In this document: positions 33,566 through 42,436 of the stretch, one piece after another
Position numbering within the stretch: position 1 is the stretch's first letter
How the letters are laid out: each line of letters starts with the position of its first letter
NCBI RefSeq assembly: GCF_002803155.1
Contig: NZ_NNBP01000009.1
Coordinates: forward strand, 124,001-188,000
Source: Streptomyces sp. CB02959
GTDB taxonomy: Bacteria > Actinomycetota > Actinomycetes > Streptomycetales > Streptomycetaceae
Direction: 5' to 3'
DNA: 64,000 nt
Position numbers and translations under genes: made by a program
Notes under the pieces: generated by a model
The model's input: the letters and a program-made list of their open reading frames with translations, nothing else
Database searches by the model: none
What the model was told of the DNA's origin: nothing

Positions 33566-34857
33566 CCACGCCCACCCTCTGCGTCAGCAACGCCGTCGAC
33601 ACCCTGCGCGACTTCGCCGTCCGCGCCGACGGCGTCGACGAGCTGCTGTCGGAGTGCTACGCCCAGCAGGACCAGGCGCTGTTCTGGGGACCGTTGGACA
33701 AGATGCTCATCACGTACGAGCCGATCGGGGACCTGGACTGGCAGCGGAAGTTCCTGGAGCTCGACGGCGTGGTGAACCTCAGCCCGGCGGGCCGCACCGG
33801 CTCGCTGTTCGCCGACGCGCTCGCCGACCCCGAGCTGATGACCGCCGTGGCCGCCCACGCGGGGCCGGGCCGCCGGCTCCGACTGATCCCGCACACCACC
33901 ACCACCGACCTGTGGCGGTTCGCCGAGGTCCTGCGCACCCGGTACGGCGTGGCGGTCGAGTTGCCGGAGAGCCCGCCGCAGCAGGGCCTGCGCGACCTGC
34001 TGGACACCAAGACCGGCCTGCGCGACCTGGCCGCCGACCTCGGCATGGCCGACGGCCCCTGCCGCATCCCTACCGGTACGCACTGCGCCGGGCGGCACGA
34101 GGTGCCGGCGGCGGTGCGGGCCATGCTCGCGACGGGCACGCCGTGCATCGTCAAGGCGGACCGCGGCGAGGCGAGCCTCGGTCTGCTGATCTTCCGGCCG
34201 GGCGACGACGACATCGCCGAACGCCTGGCCGCCAGCAAGTTCTACGGCGAAGATCCGGTGGTGGTCGAGGAGTTCATCGACGGCGACATCGCCTTCCCGT
34301 CGGTGGAGTACATGGTGCCCGTGGGCGCCCCGCCCCACCTGTGCTACACGACCGACATGCTGTTCGAGGGCGCCACACACCTGCGCGGCAACGTCACCGC
34401 GCGGGAACTGCGTGACCGATGGTGGTACCGCGCGCTGACCCGGGGCGGACTCCGACTGGCCCAGGAAATGCAACGGCGCGGCTACCGCGGACGGTTCGGC
34501 ATCGACGCCATCGCCCGCGACGACGTGGTCTACATGCACGACCTCAACGCCCGTCGCACCGGGTCGAGCCATGTGCACGAATTCGGCGAGCACCTCATCG
34601 GCCCCGGCTACCTCGACACCCACGCGGTCGGCAACTACGACTTCTACGGGCTTCCGGCCGGGCTGGACCTGCCGGAGGTGCTGCGCCTGCTCGGACGGCT
34701 GGTGGCCTCACCCCGGCACGCCGAACGAGGTGTGGTGCCAACCGAGCTGACGGACCTGCGAACTGGCAGACTGAGCTGCATGTTCTACGCCCCGAGCCTG
34801 GCCGAGCTGCACGATCTGATCATCCGAGCGAGGGCCGCCCTGGGCCTCCACCGGTGA
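33562..34857 (+). CDS. ATP-grasp ligase with pre-ATP-grasp domain (PGM1-like)
   Basis: A 431-residue protein. The first 140 residues form a pre-ATP-grasp-type domain (LLSECYAQQDQALFWGPLDKM, RLRLIPHTTTTDLWRFAEVL). The ATP-binding part has PCIVKADRGEASLGLLIF, VVVEEFIDGDIAFPSVEYM and a late GRFGIDAIARDDVVYMHDLNARRTG with the metal-binding residues (D-L-N-A-R). The layout recalls ATP-grasp peptide ligases such as pheganomycin PGM1, which use acyl-phosphate chemistry; family placement is from memory of motifs and is not proven. It is the likely amide-forming step joining the two halves of this cluster's product. Confidence 0.8.
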   Translation: MTTPTLCVSNAVDTLRDFAVRADGVDELLSECYAQQDQALFWGPLDKMLITYEPIGDLDWQRKFLELDGVVNLSPAGRTGSLFADALADPELMTAVAAHAGPGRRLRLIPHTTTTDLWRFAEVLRTRYGVAVELPESPPQQGLRDLLDTKTGLRDLAADLGMADGPCRIPTGTHCAGRHEVPAAVRAMLATGTPCIVKADRGEASLGLLIFRPGDDDIAERLAASKFYGEDPVVVEEFIDGDIAFPSVEYMVPVGAPPHLCYTTDMLFEGATHLRGNVTARELRDRWWYRALTRGGLRLAQEMQRRGYRGRFGIDAIARDDVVYMHDLNARRTGSSHVHEFGEHLIGPGYLDTHAVGNYDFYGLPAGLDLPEVLRLLGRLVASPRHAERGVVPTELTDLRTGRLSCMFYAPSLAELHDLIIRARAALGLHR

Positions 34858-36299
34858 CCACCACCGCACTGACAGTGGTCAAGACCCGACGCTGGCTGGT
34901 GCTGGCCGTGGTGCTGCTGTGCTTCCTGCCCGCGGCCATCGACGTCACCATCCTCACCATCACCGTTCCGACCCTCGCCCGCGAACTGCACGCGTCCCCG
35001 CCCGAACTGCTGTGGACCGTGGACGTGTACTCGCTCCTGATGGTCGGGCTGGTGCTGGTGAGCGGGCCGTTGGGCGACCGGATCGGGCACCAGCGGCTGC
35101 TGCTGGCCGGGTTGGCGGTCTTCAGCGTGGCCTCGGCACTGTGCGCGATGGCGTCCGGGCCACTGACCCTGATCGGTGCCCGGGCGCTGCTGGCGATCGG
35201 CGCGTCGATGATCATCCCGGCGACGCTGGCACTCATCCGGCAGACCTTCGGCGACGGCCGCGACCACGCGGTGGCCATCGGGGCGTGGAGCGCGGTCGCC
35301 GCCGGAGCCTCGGCGCTGGGACCGGTGGTGGGCGGCTTCCTGCTCCAGCACTTCTGGTGGGGCTCGATCTTCCTGGTCAACCTGCCGGTCGTGGCACTGG
35401 CCATGCCCGCCGTGGCGCTGCTGCTCCGCAACAAGATCGAGGCCGAGCGGCAGCCCTGGGAGGCCACCTCCCCCATCCTGTCGATCGTGGGGTTCCTGGG
35501 CTGCGCGTACGCCATCATCACCTTCACCCATGACGGCGTGGGGATGGTGGAGGTGGCGGTGCCGGCCGTGCTGGGCCTGACCGCGCTGGTCCTGTTCGTA
35601 CGACGGCAGCAGCGCACACCGCACCCGATGCTGGACCTGTCCCTGTTCCGGCTGCCCGGGCTGCGTGCCGGAGTGGTGGCCTCGGTGCTGCCGGTGCTGG
35701 TGATGGTCGGCTTCGAACTCCAACTGGTGCAGTACCTGCAGTTCGTCGAGGGACTGTCGGCGGAGGAGGCCGCGCTGTACCTGATCCCGATGCCGGTGGC
35801 CGCGACGGTGGCGGGCCCGGTGGGCGGAATGATCCTCTCCCGTGTCGGACGGCCGCGTGCGGACGTGCCCGCCGGCCTGCTGCTGGCAGTGACCGGGTAC
35901 GTCCTGGTCGCTTCCGGCACCGTGGTCCCGCTCGGCCTGGCCCTGATCGGGTTCGGCCACGGTCTGGTCCAGATGGTCGCCTCGAACCTGATCATGTCCA
36001 CCGCGCCCTCCGCCCAGGCGGGTGCGGCGGCGGGCATCGAATCCGTCTCCTACGAGGCCGGCGCCGGTCTGGGTATCGCCATCTTCGGCACCGTCACCGC
36101 GGTGATCTACCGGTCGCTGCTCCCTCCGGGTACGTCGACGTCCCCACTGGAAGCGGGTACGTCCCCGGAGACCGCTCGGGCCTTCGGCGAGGCGTTCCAC
36201 GCCACCACATGGCTGGCCGGCGCCCTCACCCTGGCCACGATCTTCCTGGCCACCCCGAAATCACCGGCGGCTCACGCGCCGTCCGGGGATCCCGCGTAA
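34854..36299 (+). CDS. MFS drug transporter, DHA2 (14-TMS) family
   Basis: A 481-residue membrane protein of the SmvA/QacA/EmrB type. The first helix ends in the DHA2 mark AIDVTILTITVPTLAR. The loop motif is LVSGPLGDRIGHQRLL, and motif C follows as GPVVGGFLLQHFWWGSIFLVNLPV. Fourteen hydrophobic segments can be traced. It probably exports the product of the operon or gives self-resistance. GTGA overlaps the ATP-grasp stop, and it is the last gene of the unit. A TetR gene convergent to it may regulate export. Confidence 0.9.
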   Translation: MTTTALTVVKTRRWLVLAVVLLCFLPAAIDVTILTITVPTLARELHASPPELLWTVDVYSLLMVGLVLVSGPLGDRIGHQRLLLAGLAVFSVASALCAMASGPLTLIGARALLAIGASMIIPATLALIRQTFGDGRDHAVAIGAWSAVAAGASALGPVVGGFLLQHFWWGSIFLVNLPVVALAMPAVALLLRNKIEAERQPWEATSPILSIVGFLGCAYAIITFTHDGVGMVEVAVPAVLGLTALVLFVRRQQRTPHPMLDLSLFRLPGLRAGVVASVLPVLVMVGFELQLVQYLQFVEGLSAEEAALYLIPMPVAATVAGPVGGMILSRVGRPRADVPAGLLLAVTGYVLVASGTVVPLGLALIGFGHGLVQMVASNLIMSTAPSAQAGAAAGIESVSYEAGAGLGIAIFGTVTAVIYRSLLPPGTSTSPLEAGTSPETARAFGEAFHATTWLAGALTLATIFLATPKSPAAHAPSGDPA

Positions 36300-36369
36300 G
36301 CGCCCGCGCCCGCCCCGCGATTCCCCCCCCGCCCCACAGGACGTCTTCGCCTCGCCCGGCGGCCTGCGC

Positions 36370-37020
36370 TCAGGCGCCGTCCGTCGACCGCGGCTCGACG
36401 AAGGCGCCGGCGGCCGCGGCAAGGGCGGCGGTTCTGGCTGCCTGGCCGGGCAGTTGCGGGTCGGGGGGTGTGCGCAGGAGCACCAGTTGGTGGTACAGCG
36501 GCGCGGTGGCGGCGATGAGCAGCCGCCGGGCGTCGGTCTGCGGTGGGAGTGCGCCGCGCCGGACGGCCCGGTCGACGATGGTCTCGCAGCGGGCGTAACG
36601 GTCCTCCCAGAGCCGCTGTTGGGCCTGGGCGGCCTGCTCCGAGCGGAACGAGGCGGCGATCAGCGCCACCACGATCGGCGGCTGTGCCGTCAGGGCCGTC
36701 TGGATCTCCTCGTTCAGCGCTGTCAGATCGCCTACCAGCGAGCCGGTGTCCGGTGGCTGCCAGTCGTCGTCACCCGCCGCGTCGAGGACGTCGGCGAGCA
36801 GGCCGCCGACGTCCCCCCAGCGCCGGTACACCGTCGTGCGGTGCACACCGGCGCGTGCGGCGACGGTGTCCGTGGTCAGCCCGTCGAAACCATGCTCGCC
36901 GAGCTCGGCGCGGACCGCGTCGAGCACCTGCGTGCGGATACGGGCGGTGCGGCCCCCGGGGCGTCGGGTCGGCGGCGGCCGGGTGCCTTCTGGCTCTGGT
37001 TCCGGGTCTGTGGAAGTCAT
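36370..37020 (-). CDS. TetR family transcriptional regulator
   Basis: A 216-residue TetR protein. The HTH reads FDGLTTDTVAARAGVHRTTVYRRWGD, typical of the TetR_C_16-like branch, and follows a Pro/Glu/Arg-rich N-terminal tail. The ligand domain includes IVVALIAASFRSEQAAQAQQ. It faces the DHA2 exporter from downstream and is divergent from the CatB-like gene, either of which it might control. The 251-bp divergent region (37021-37271) contains an AT-richer stretch with TTGTTTGC and CACTAGTAGCGTG, a likely promoter and operator zone. Confidence 0.9.
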   Translation of the reverse strand: MTSTDPEPEPEGTRPPPTRRPGGRTARIRTQVLDAVRAELGEHGFDGLTTDTVAARAGVHRTTVYRRWGDVGGLLADVLDAAGDDDWQPPDTGSLVGDLTALNEEIQTALTAQPPIVVALIAASFRSEQAAQAQQRLWEDRYARCETIVDRAVRRGALPPQTDARRLLIAATAPLYHQLVLLRTPPDPQLPGQAARTAALAAAAGAFVEPRSTDGA

Positions 37021-37271
37021 CAGGAAGTCATCACTCGTAATTGTTTGCTCGTGGGGACGGCGTTATGCCAACATCTTAAAGCAGCAACTGTCGCACTAGT
37101 AGCGTGATCGATGCTCTTCCGAAGCGCTCGCCGTAGGCAGGTCCTTCGGCAGCAGGCCCGTCCCCGACCCGGTGACCGGCTCGCTCACCGGGCGGGAACG
37201 GCCCGGTCGGCGGACGGGGCCGGGCGGAGCGGGCACGAGCACCCGGAAATCCCCGCGAAAGGAAGCACTTC

Positions 37272-37928
37272 GTGATGCCGCCTGTTCCCGCCGACCCGAC
37301 CGTGGTGCACCCGATGCCCGAGCAGCCGCGGGTGGTGCTGCTGAAGCCGCTGATCACCTCGCCGCTGATCGAGGTCGGAGAGTTCTCCTACTACGACGAT
37401 CCCGACGATCCGACCGCGTTCGAAAGCCGCAACGTGCTGTACCACTACGGGCCGGAGAAGCTGGTCATCGGGAAGTTCTGCGCGCTGGGCGAGGGCGTGC
37501 GGTTCATCATGAACGGCGCCAACCACCGTATGGACGGCCCCTCGACGTTCCCGTTCCCCATCATGGGCGGTTCCTGGTCCGAGCACTTCGACCTGATCAC
37601 CGGCCTGGCCGGGCGGGGGGACACCGTGGTGGGGCACGACGTCTGGTTCGGCTACCGCTCCATGGTGATGCCCGGCGTCCGCATCGGCCACGGAGCGATC
37701 ATCGCCGCCGGCTCCGTCGTCGTCGACGACGTCCCCGACTACGGCATCGTCGGCGGCAACCCCGCCCGCCTCATCCGCCGCCGCCACAGCGACGCCGACA
37801 TCAACCGCCTGCTCGCACTGGCCTGGTGGGACTGGCCCCTCCCGCACCTCACCGAACACCTCCGCACCGTCATGTCCGGCAGCATCGACGACCTGGAGAA
37901 CGCGGCGCCCAGGCTCCCGCAACCGTGA
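37272..37928 (+). CDS. CatB/Vat-type xenobiotic O-acetyltransferase
   Basis: A 218-residue left-handed beta-helix acetyltransferase. FCALGEGVRFIMNGANHRMDG holds the catalytic His of the XAT class and continues into the STFPFPIMG loop. The hexapeptide coils (DTVVGHDVWFGYRSMVMPGV, IGHGAIIAAGSVV) and the end YGIVGGNPARLIRRR are typical. XAT enzymes acetylate chloramphenicol, streptogramin A or similar hydroxyls; others modify sugars. GTG (37272) and ATG (37275) stand in tandem after a GAAAGGAAG site. With the next gene, an erythromycin-esterase homologue, it suggests an antibiotic-inactivation pair. Confidence 0.9.
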   Translation: MMPPVPADPTVVHPMPEQPRVVLLKPLITSPLIEVGEFSYYDDPDDPTAFESRNVLYHYGPEKLVIGKFCALGEGVRFIMNGANHRMDGPSTFPFPIMGGSWSEHFDLITGLAGRGDTVVGHDVWFGYRSMVMPGVRIGHGAIIAAGSVVVDDVPDYGIVGGNPARLIRRRHSDADINRLLALAWWDWPLPHLTEHLRTVMSGSIDDLENAAPRLPQP

Positions 37929-37983
37929 GCCACCCGCGTTCCGGCACGTCGGAGTTCCAGAGTCCAGGAATCGAGTCCTCAAC

Positions 37984-39282
37984 ATGCCCGCGTCGTCCCA
38001 CCGCACCCCGTTCGCCGACTGGCTCCGCACCCACGCCGTCCCGCTCACCCACCTCGACCCCGAGGCGCCACTCGACGACCTGGAGCCGCTGCGCGCCGTC
38101 ATCGGCGGCGCCCGCGTCGTCGCGATCGGCGAAAGTTCCCACTTCATCGACGAGTTCGCGCTCATGCGCGAGCGCATCCTGCGGTTCCTGGTCGAACGCT
38201 GCGGCTTCACCGCCCTGGCCTTCGAGTACGGCTTCAGCGAAGGCTTCCCCCTCGACGCCTGGGCCCAGGGCGAGGGAACGGACGACGACCTGACGGCCCA
38301 CCTCGCCGCAACGATCCCCGTGGGCGTCGGCGAGCCGCTGCGCTGGATGCGCCGGCACAACCGCACCGCCTCAGCACCGGTGCGTTTCGCGGGCATCGAC
38401 ATCCCCGCGGCCGGCGGATCCCTGCTCCCCGCACTGACCCCGGTCGCCGACTACCTCCGACGGATCGACCCCGAAACCCTGCCGGCGGCCCAGGAGGCGA
38501 TACGGATCGCCGAAACCTTCGCCGGCGGCTCCGGGGCCGTCGCCGCGCCCGCGTGGGCACGCCTGGCCACCACCGAACAGGACGCCCTCAGCGCGATCCT
38601 GACGCGCCTGCTCATCCGGCTCCGCTCCCTCGAACCGCTCTACGTCTCCCGCGGCGACCAGCACGACCACGACATCGCCGTACGCCGGCTCGAAGGCGCC
38701 TGCCACGCCGACTACACCTTCCGCGCCATGGCCGGCCTCTTCACCGGCCAGGGGCTGACCGCCGACACCTCGGCCCGCGACAGCTACATGGCCGGTTCGG
38801 TCCGGTGGCACCTGGACCGCCTCGAACCCGGAACCCGCGTCGTACTGGCGGCCCACAACGCCCACATCCAGAAGACGCCGGTCTCCTTCAACGGCCACCT
38901 CACCGGACTCCCCATGGGGCAGCACCTGCACCGCGCCCTCGGCGACGACTACTTCGCCCTCGCCCTGACCAGCACCACCGGGCACACCGCGGACATGCCC
39001 CGCGACGAGAGCGCCCGCTTCGGCTTCACCATCGCCGCCACCGCGCTGGAACCGGCCGAGCCGGGAAGCATCGAAGCCGCCTTCTCCGACGCCGGACTCG
39101 GCCTCAGCATCGCCGACTTCCAGCAGGCGCGCCCGCAGACGCAGGGGGACGCCGACCTCACCCCGGGCCCCGACCGCATCCGCATCCAAAGCGCCTACCT
39201 GCACACCCCCGTCCTCGAAGCGTTCGACGCCGTCCTCCACACCCCGACCTCCACCGTCGCCGACAACCTCGACACCATGTGA
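37984..39282 (+). CDS. Erythromycin esterase-like protein
   Basis: A 432-residue protein of the Ere/succinoglycan-biosynthesis hydrolase family. ARVVAIGESSHFIDEFALMRERI contains the conserved G-E-x-x-H of the active site. TALAFEYGFSEG gives the catalytic Glu, and VVLAAHNAHIQKTP supplies a further conserved His. Length matches EreA/EreB (about 410). Ere enzymes hydrolyse macrolide lactones, but many actinomycete relatives have unknown substrates. It lies 55 bases after the CatB-like gene, probably in the same transcript. Confidence 0.85.
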   Translation: MPASSHRTPFADWLRTHAVPLTHLDPEAPLDDLEPLRAVIGGARVVAIGESSHFIDEFALMRERILRFLVERCGFTALAFEYGFSEGFPLDAWAQGEGTDDDLTAHLAATIPVGVGEPLRWMRRHNRTASAPVRFAGIDIPAAGGSLLPALTPVADYLRRIDPETLPAAQEAIRIAETFAGGSGAVAAPAWARLATTEQDALSAILTRLLIRLRSLEPLYVSRGDQHDHDIAVRRLEGACHADYTFRAMAGLFTGQGLTADTSARDSYMAGSVRWHLDRLEPGTRVVLAAHNAHIQKTPVSFNGHLTGLPMGQHLHRALGDDYFALALTSTTGHTADMPRDESARFGFTIAATALEPAEPGSIEAAFSDAGLGLSIADFQQARPQTQGDADLTPGPDRIRIQSAYLHTPVLEAFDAVLHTPTSTVADNLDTM

Positions 39283-39404
39283 GACGTGCAGGGGTCGCGG
39301 CGGCGTTCGCGGCCGAGCAGCCGGCCGGTGGGTCGCGGTCGACGGCTTTGTATCATGTCAACCGTATTGGAAAGAACTCACGGAGCAGCCCGGAGACGTC
39401 GACG

Positions 39405-40013
39405 ATGCCCAAGCAGGTGGATCATCGCGAACGCCGCGAGGCGATCGCCCGAGCGCTGTGGCGCGTGGTGGAGCAGCGCGGCGTCGCGCACCTCTCCCTG
39501 CGCGAGGTCGCACGGGAAGCGGGCATGTCCCACGGACAGTTGCAGCACTACTTCGCCTCCCGGGAGGCCATGCTGACCTTCGCCATGGACTTCGCGACCG
39601 AGCAGGCCGCCTCGCGCGTCGACCGGGGCCTGGCGGAGCTCGGCGACCGGCCGCACCCCCGCGACGTCCTACGGGTGATGCTCACCGGGATGCTCCCGTT
39701 GCACCCGGACGCGCGGGCGACCAGCCGGATGAGCGCCGCCTACGTCCTGGAGGCCCTGCACGACGAGCACATCCACGCGCGGGCCCGGCAGGGGATCGCC
39801 CAAGGACGCACTGCCGTCGAGCAGTTGGTACGCCGGGCGATCGCCGAGGGGCACATCCCACCGGACCGCGACCCGGTGGCCGAAACCAATCTGCTCCTCG
39901 CCCTCACCGGTTTCACCACCCTCATCGAACTCGACGTGATCGGGCCCCAGGACACCCTCGACGCCATCGATCTGCACCTGGACCGGCTGTTCACCGACAG
40001 CCCCGCCCGATGA
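39405..40013 (+). CDS. TetR/AcrR family transcriptional regulator
   Basis: A 202-residue regulator with HTH VAHLSLREVAREAGMSHGQLQHYFASREAML, a BetI-like TetR signature. The C-terminal domain (LIELDVIGPQDTLDAIDLHLDRLF) is typical of the TetR_C_6/BetI group. The ATG at 39405 follows a weak CGGAGACG site. It comes 122 bases after the esterase-like gene, and a lower-GC patch TGTATCATGTCAACCGTATTGG (39349-39370), split here by the two half-sites TGTATCAT and ACCGTATT, may hold its promoter. Its target is unknown. Confidence 0.9.
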   Translation: MPKQVDHRERREAIARALWRVVEQRGVAHLSLREVAREAGMSHGQLQHYFASREAMLTFAMDFATEQAASRVDRGLAELGDRPHPRDVLRVMLTGMLPLHPDARATSRMSAAYVLEALHDEHIHARARQGIAQGRTAVEQLVRRAIAEGHIPPDRDPVAETNLLLALTGFTTLIELDVIGPQDTLDAIDLHLDRLFTDSPAR

Positions 40014-40053
40014 CCCGGCGTTGCACCTCGTGGCGGCCGAGACGTGAGCGGCC

Positions 40054-41112
40054 CTACCGCGTCGACTCCCCCGCCCCGCCGTGCTCCGTGCGCGGAGTGG
40101 GCGTGGAGCCGTCCAGCCCGAAGAACGCCGCCGTGTAGTAGCTGGAGCAGATCGCGTCGCGGTAGTAGGTGCCGGTGGTCCCGCACTGGTCGGTGCCTGT
40201 TCCGGGGCTGACGGCGAGGCCGTGGGGCATGCCGGGGATCGAGTAGACCTCGACGACCGGCCGGCCGCCGGCGTCGTTGTAGGTGCTCTGCGTGGTGCCG
40301 CCGGGGAGGCTCCGGGTGCTCGACGGTGTCTGGCCGACGCCGAGGACGTCGGTCCACTGGTCCCTCAGCTCGGTGGCGTTCACCGGGCGGACTGTGAGAT
40401 CGGCGGTGCCCTGCGAGATCGCGACCCGCGGCCAGGGGCCGGCGTAGCCGGGGCGGGCGTTGCGGACCTTGTCGCCCCACTGGGCGGGCGTGAGGTGCTG
40501 GTCGCTGAGCTGGCAGCCGGACGCCTGGAGCGGAGTGGTGGCGCAGTGGGCGGGCAGTCCGGAGTCGATCGATCCGGCGGCGAAGACGTCGGGGTAGTCG
40601 GCGAGCAGGTCGGCAGTCATGCCCCCGCCCGCCGACAGACCGGTGACGAAGACCCGGTGGGCGTCGGAGCCGTACTGCGCCATGGCGTGCCGGACCATCT
40701 GGACGAGGGACGCTGCCTCACCGCGGCCCCCCGTGTCCTTGGCGGCGTCGAACCAACTGAAGCACGACAGCGGGTTGTTGGCCGCGGTGGTCTGCGGGAA
40801 GACGAGCGCGAAGCCGTACCTGTCGGCGTACTTGGGCCAGCCGGAGTGCGCGTAGTAGTCGTCGGCGCTCTGGGTGCAGCCGTGCAGGGCCAGGACGAGG
40901 GGTGCGCCCGGCGGGAGGTCCGCCGGCGCGTACTCGTACATCTGCAGGTTGCCCGGGTTCGGGCCGAAGTCGATGACCTGGTGGAACGTCCCGGCCGCGG
41001 CCGCGGCGGCGGGGACGCCCGGCGAGAAGACGCTCAGGCACGCGGCGACGAGGCCGAGGACGACGGCGAGCGTGCGGCGGGTCCGGTGACTGTGCCGTGT
41101 GGACAGGTCCAT
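40054..41112 (-). CDS. Secreted PHB depolymerase / feruloyl esterase-like hydrolase (LpqC type)
   Basis: A 352-residue exported alpha/beta hydrolase. The N-terminus has basic residues, a hydrophobic core LAVVLGLVAACLSVFSPG and a likely cleavage after AAAAA (near residue 40). The oxyanion region is LALHGCTQSADDYY, the nucleophile is in VFVTGLSAGGGMTADLLA, a substrate-site FSWFDAAKDTGGRGEAASLV follows, and the His is in IPGMPHGLAV. This matches esterase_PHB family members that cleave polyhydroxybutyrate, acetylxylan or feruloyl esters outside the cell. The divergent neighbour is a hydroxybutyrate-dehydrogenase-like gene, which favours a hydroxybutyrate-related role. Confidence 0.85.
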   Translation of the reverse strand: MDLSTRHSHRTRRTLAVVLGLVAACLSVFSPGVPAAAAAAGTFHQVIDFGPNPGNLQMYEYAPADLPPGAPLVLALHGCTQSADDYYAHSGWPKYADRYGFALVFPQTTAANNPLSCFSWFDAAKDTGGRGEAASLVQMVRHAMAQYGSDAHRVFVTGLSAGGGMTADLLADYPDVFAAGSIDSGLPAHCATTPLQASGCQLSDQHLTPAQWGDKVRNARPGYAGPWPRVAISQGTADLTVRPVNATELRDQWTDVLGVGQTPSSTRSLPGGTTQSTYNDAGGRPVVEVYSIPGMPHGLAVSPGTGTDQCGTTGTYYRDAICSSYYTAAFFGLDGSTPTPRTEHGGAGESTR

Positions 41113-41463
41113 GGTGGCTCCTGGATGTGGGGGGGGACGGTCGGCGCACCGTCCGGCATCGCGTCCGGATCACCTCGCGCAGGATGCCGCCGCGGGCGCC
41201 ACTTCACCTACTGGTGCCGGACGTTACGAGCCCGGACCGCGGGCGGATATGGGCCGGGTGCCCACGGTCTCCGGTCGGATGTGGCACCGGGCCCCATTGC
41301 GCCGCCGCCGGGTCGGAGTGGTCGCGGGGCCGCCGCGAGCCGGTCCCGACGGCATACGGTTCCCACGGCGGCCACGGTATGGCGGTCACTCCCACTCCCG
41401 CACGGAGGAAAGTGTGCTGCGCTCCCATGTGCCCGGGACCGAGCCGTTCCTATCGTTTCGGTC
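41113..41463. promoter_or_regulatory. Divergent intergenic region (351 bp)
   Basis: No convincing gene. It separates the divergent secreted hydrolase and hydroxybutyrate-dehydrogenase-like genes and must carry both promoters. The hydrolase has a good GGAGCC site directly before its start. No clear -10/-35 boxes were assigned. Confidence 0.4.
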
Positions 41464-42291
41464 ATGCAGAGCAGCCACAGCCCCGATGCAGGGGCGTACG
41501 CGGCGGGCGATCCGCGCGAAGTCGTCGATCAAGTAGTGGTCGGCGCCCGGTTCCTGGCCGGGCGGACCGCCATGGTCACCGGAGCGGCCGGCGGCATCGG
41601 CCGGGCCTGTGCGGTGGCGCTCTCGGCCGCGGGTGCCTTCGTCCGCGTGGTGGACCGCGCCGGAGAGGCGGCCGAACGGCTAGCCGAGGCGATCGGCGGC
41701 ACCGCCCACATCGTCGACCTGTCCGTTCCGGACGCGGTGGACACGCTCCCCGACGACGCCGACGTGGTGGTCAACAACGCGGGTCTGCAGCACGTGGCCG
41801 CCATCCACGAATTCCCGCCGGACCGCTTCGCTTTGATGCAACGGGTCATGGTGGAGGCCCCCTTCCGCATCCTGCGCCGCACCCTGCCGCGGATGTACGA
41901 GCGCGAATGGGGACGGGTGGTCAACATCTCCTCCGTCCACGGATTGCGCGCCAGCCCCTACAAGTCGGCCTACGTGGCGGCCAAGCACGCGCTGGAGGGT
42001 CTGAGCAAGGTCGTCGCCCTCGAAGGCGCCGAGCACGGGGTGACGAGCAACTGCGTCAATCCTGGCTATGTGCGTACCCCATTGGTCGAGCGGCAGATCG
42101 CCACCCAGGCCCGCGTCCACGGGATCCCCGAAGACGAGGTGGTGGCGCGCGTGATGCTGGACCGCACGGCGATCAAGCGACTGATCGAACCGGACGAAGT
42201 GGCGCGGGCCGTGCTGTGGCTGTGCACCCCGCAGGCCGGCTGCATCACCGGCACGTCCCTCCCCCTCGACGGGGGCTGGACCGCCCGCTGA
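41464..42291 (+). CDS. 3-hydroxybutyrate dehydrogenase-like SDR
   Basis: A 275-residue SDR. The NAD motif is MVTGAAGGIGRACAVAL, the N-N-A-G motif is VVNNAGLQHVAAIHEFP, the catalytic serine is in NISSVHGLRASPYKSAY, and Y-x-x-x-K is in YVAAKHALEG. The C-terminal NPGYVRTPLVERQIATQA and FLLDRTAIKRL-like helix (VMLDRTAIKRLIEPDEVA) match D-3-hydroxybutyrate dehydrogenases. It would oxidise 3-hydroxybutyrate to acetoacetate with NAD, using monomers released by the divergent depolymerase-like enzyme. The link is inferred from families and position. Confidence 0.85.
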   Translation: MQSSHSPDAGAYAAGDPREVVDQVVVGARFLAGRTAMVTGAAGGIGRACAVALSAAGAFVRVVDRAGEAAERLAEAIGGTAHIVDLSVPDAVDTLPDDADVVVNNAGLQHVAAIHEFPPDRFALMQRVMVEAPFRILRRTLPRMYEREWGRVVNISSVHGLRASPYKSAYVAAKHALEGLSKVVALEGAEHGVTSNCVNPGYVRTPLVERQIATQARVHGIPEDEVVARVMLDRTAIKRLIEPDEVARAVLWLCTPQAGCITGTSLPLDGGWTAR

Positions 42292-42327
42292 CCCCCGCCG
42301 CGCCGCCCCGGGAGGCGGCACAGCGAA

Positions 42328-42362
42328 ACGACCGTGGCCGGGAAGTACCCGGCCACGGTCGT
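42328..42362. terminator. Bidirectional terminator
   Basis: A perfect 15-bp stem (ACGACCGTGGCCGGG, 42328-42342; complement 42348-42362) with a 5-base loop lies between the convergent SDR and DEAD-box helicase genes. It can serve both. Confidence 0.85.
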
Positions 42363-42436
42363 CTGGGAACCGCTCCAGCGGCGGCACACGCGGTGAGCCG
42401 CGCCGCCGCGCTGGGTCACGGAGACACTGCGGTCAC

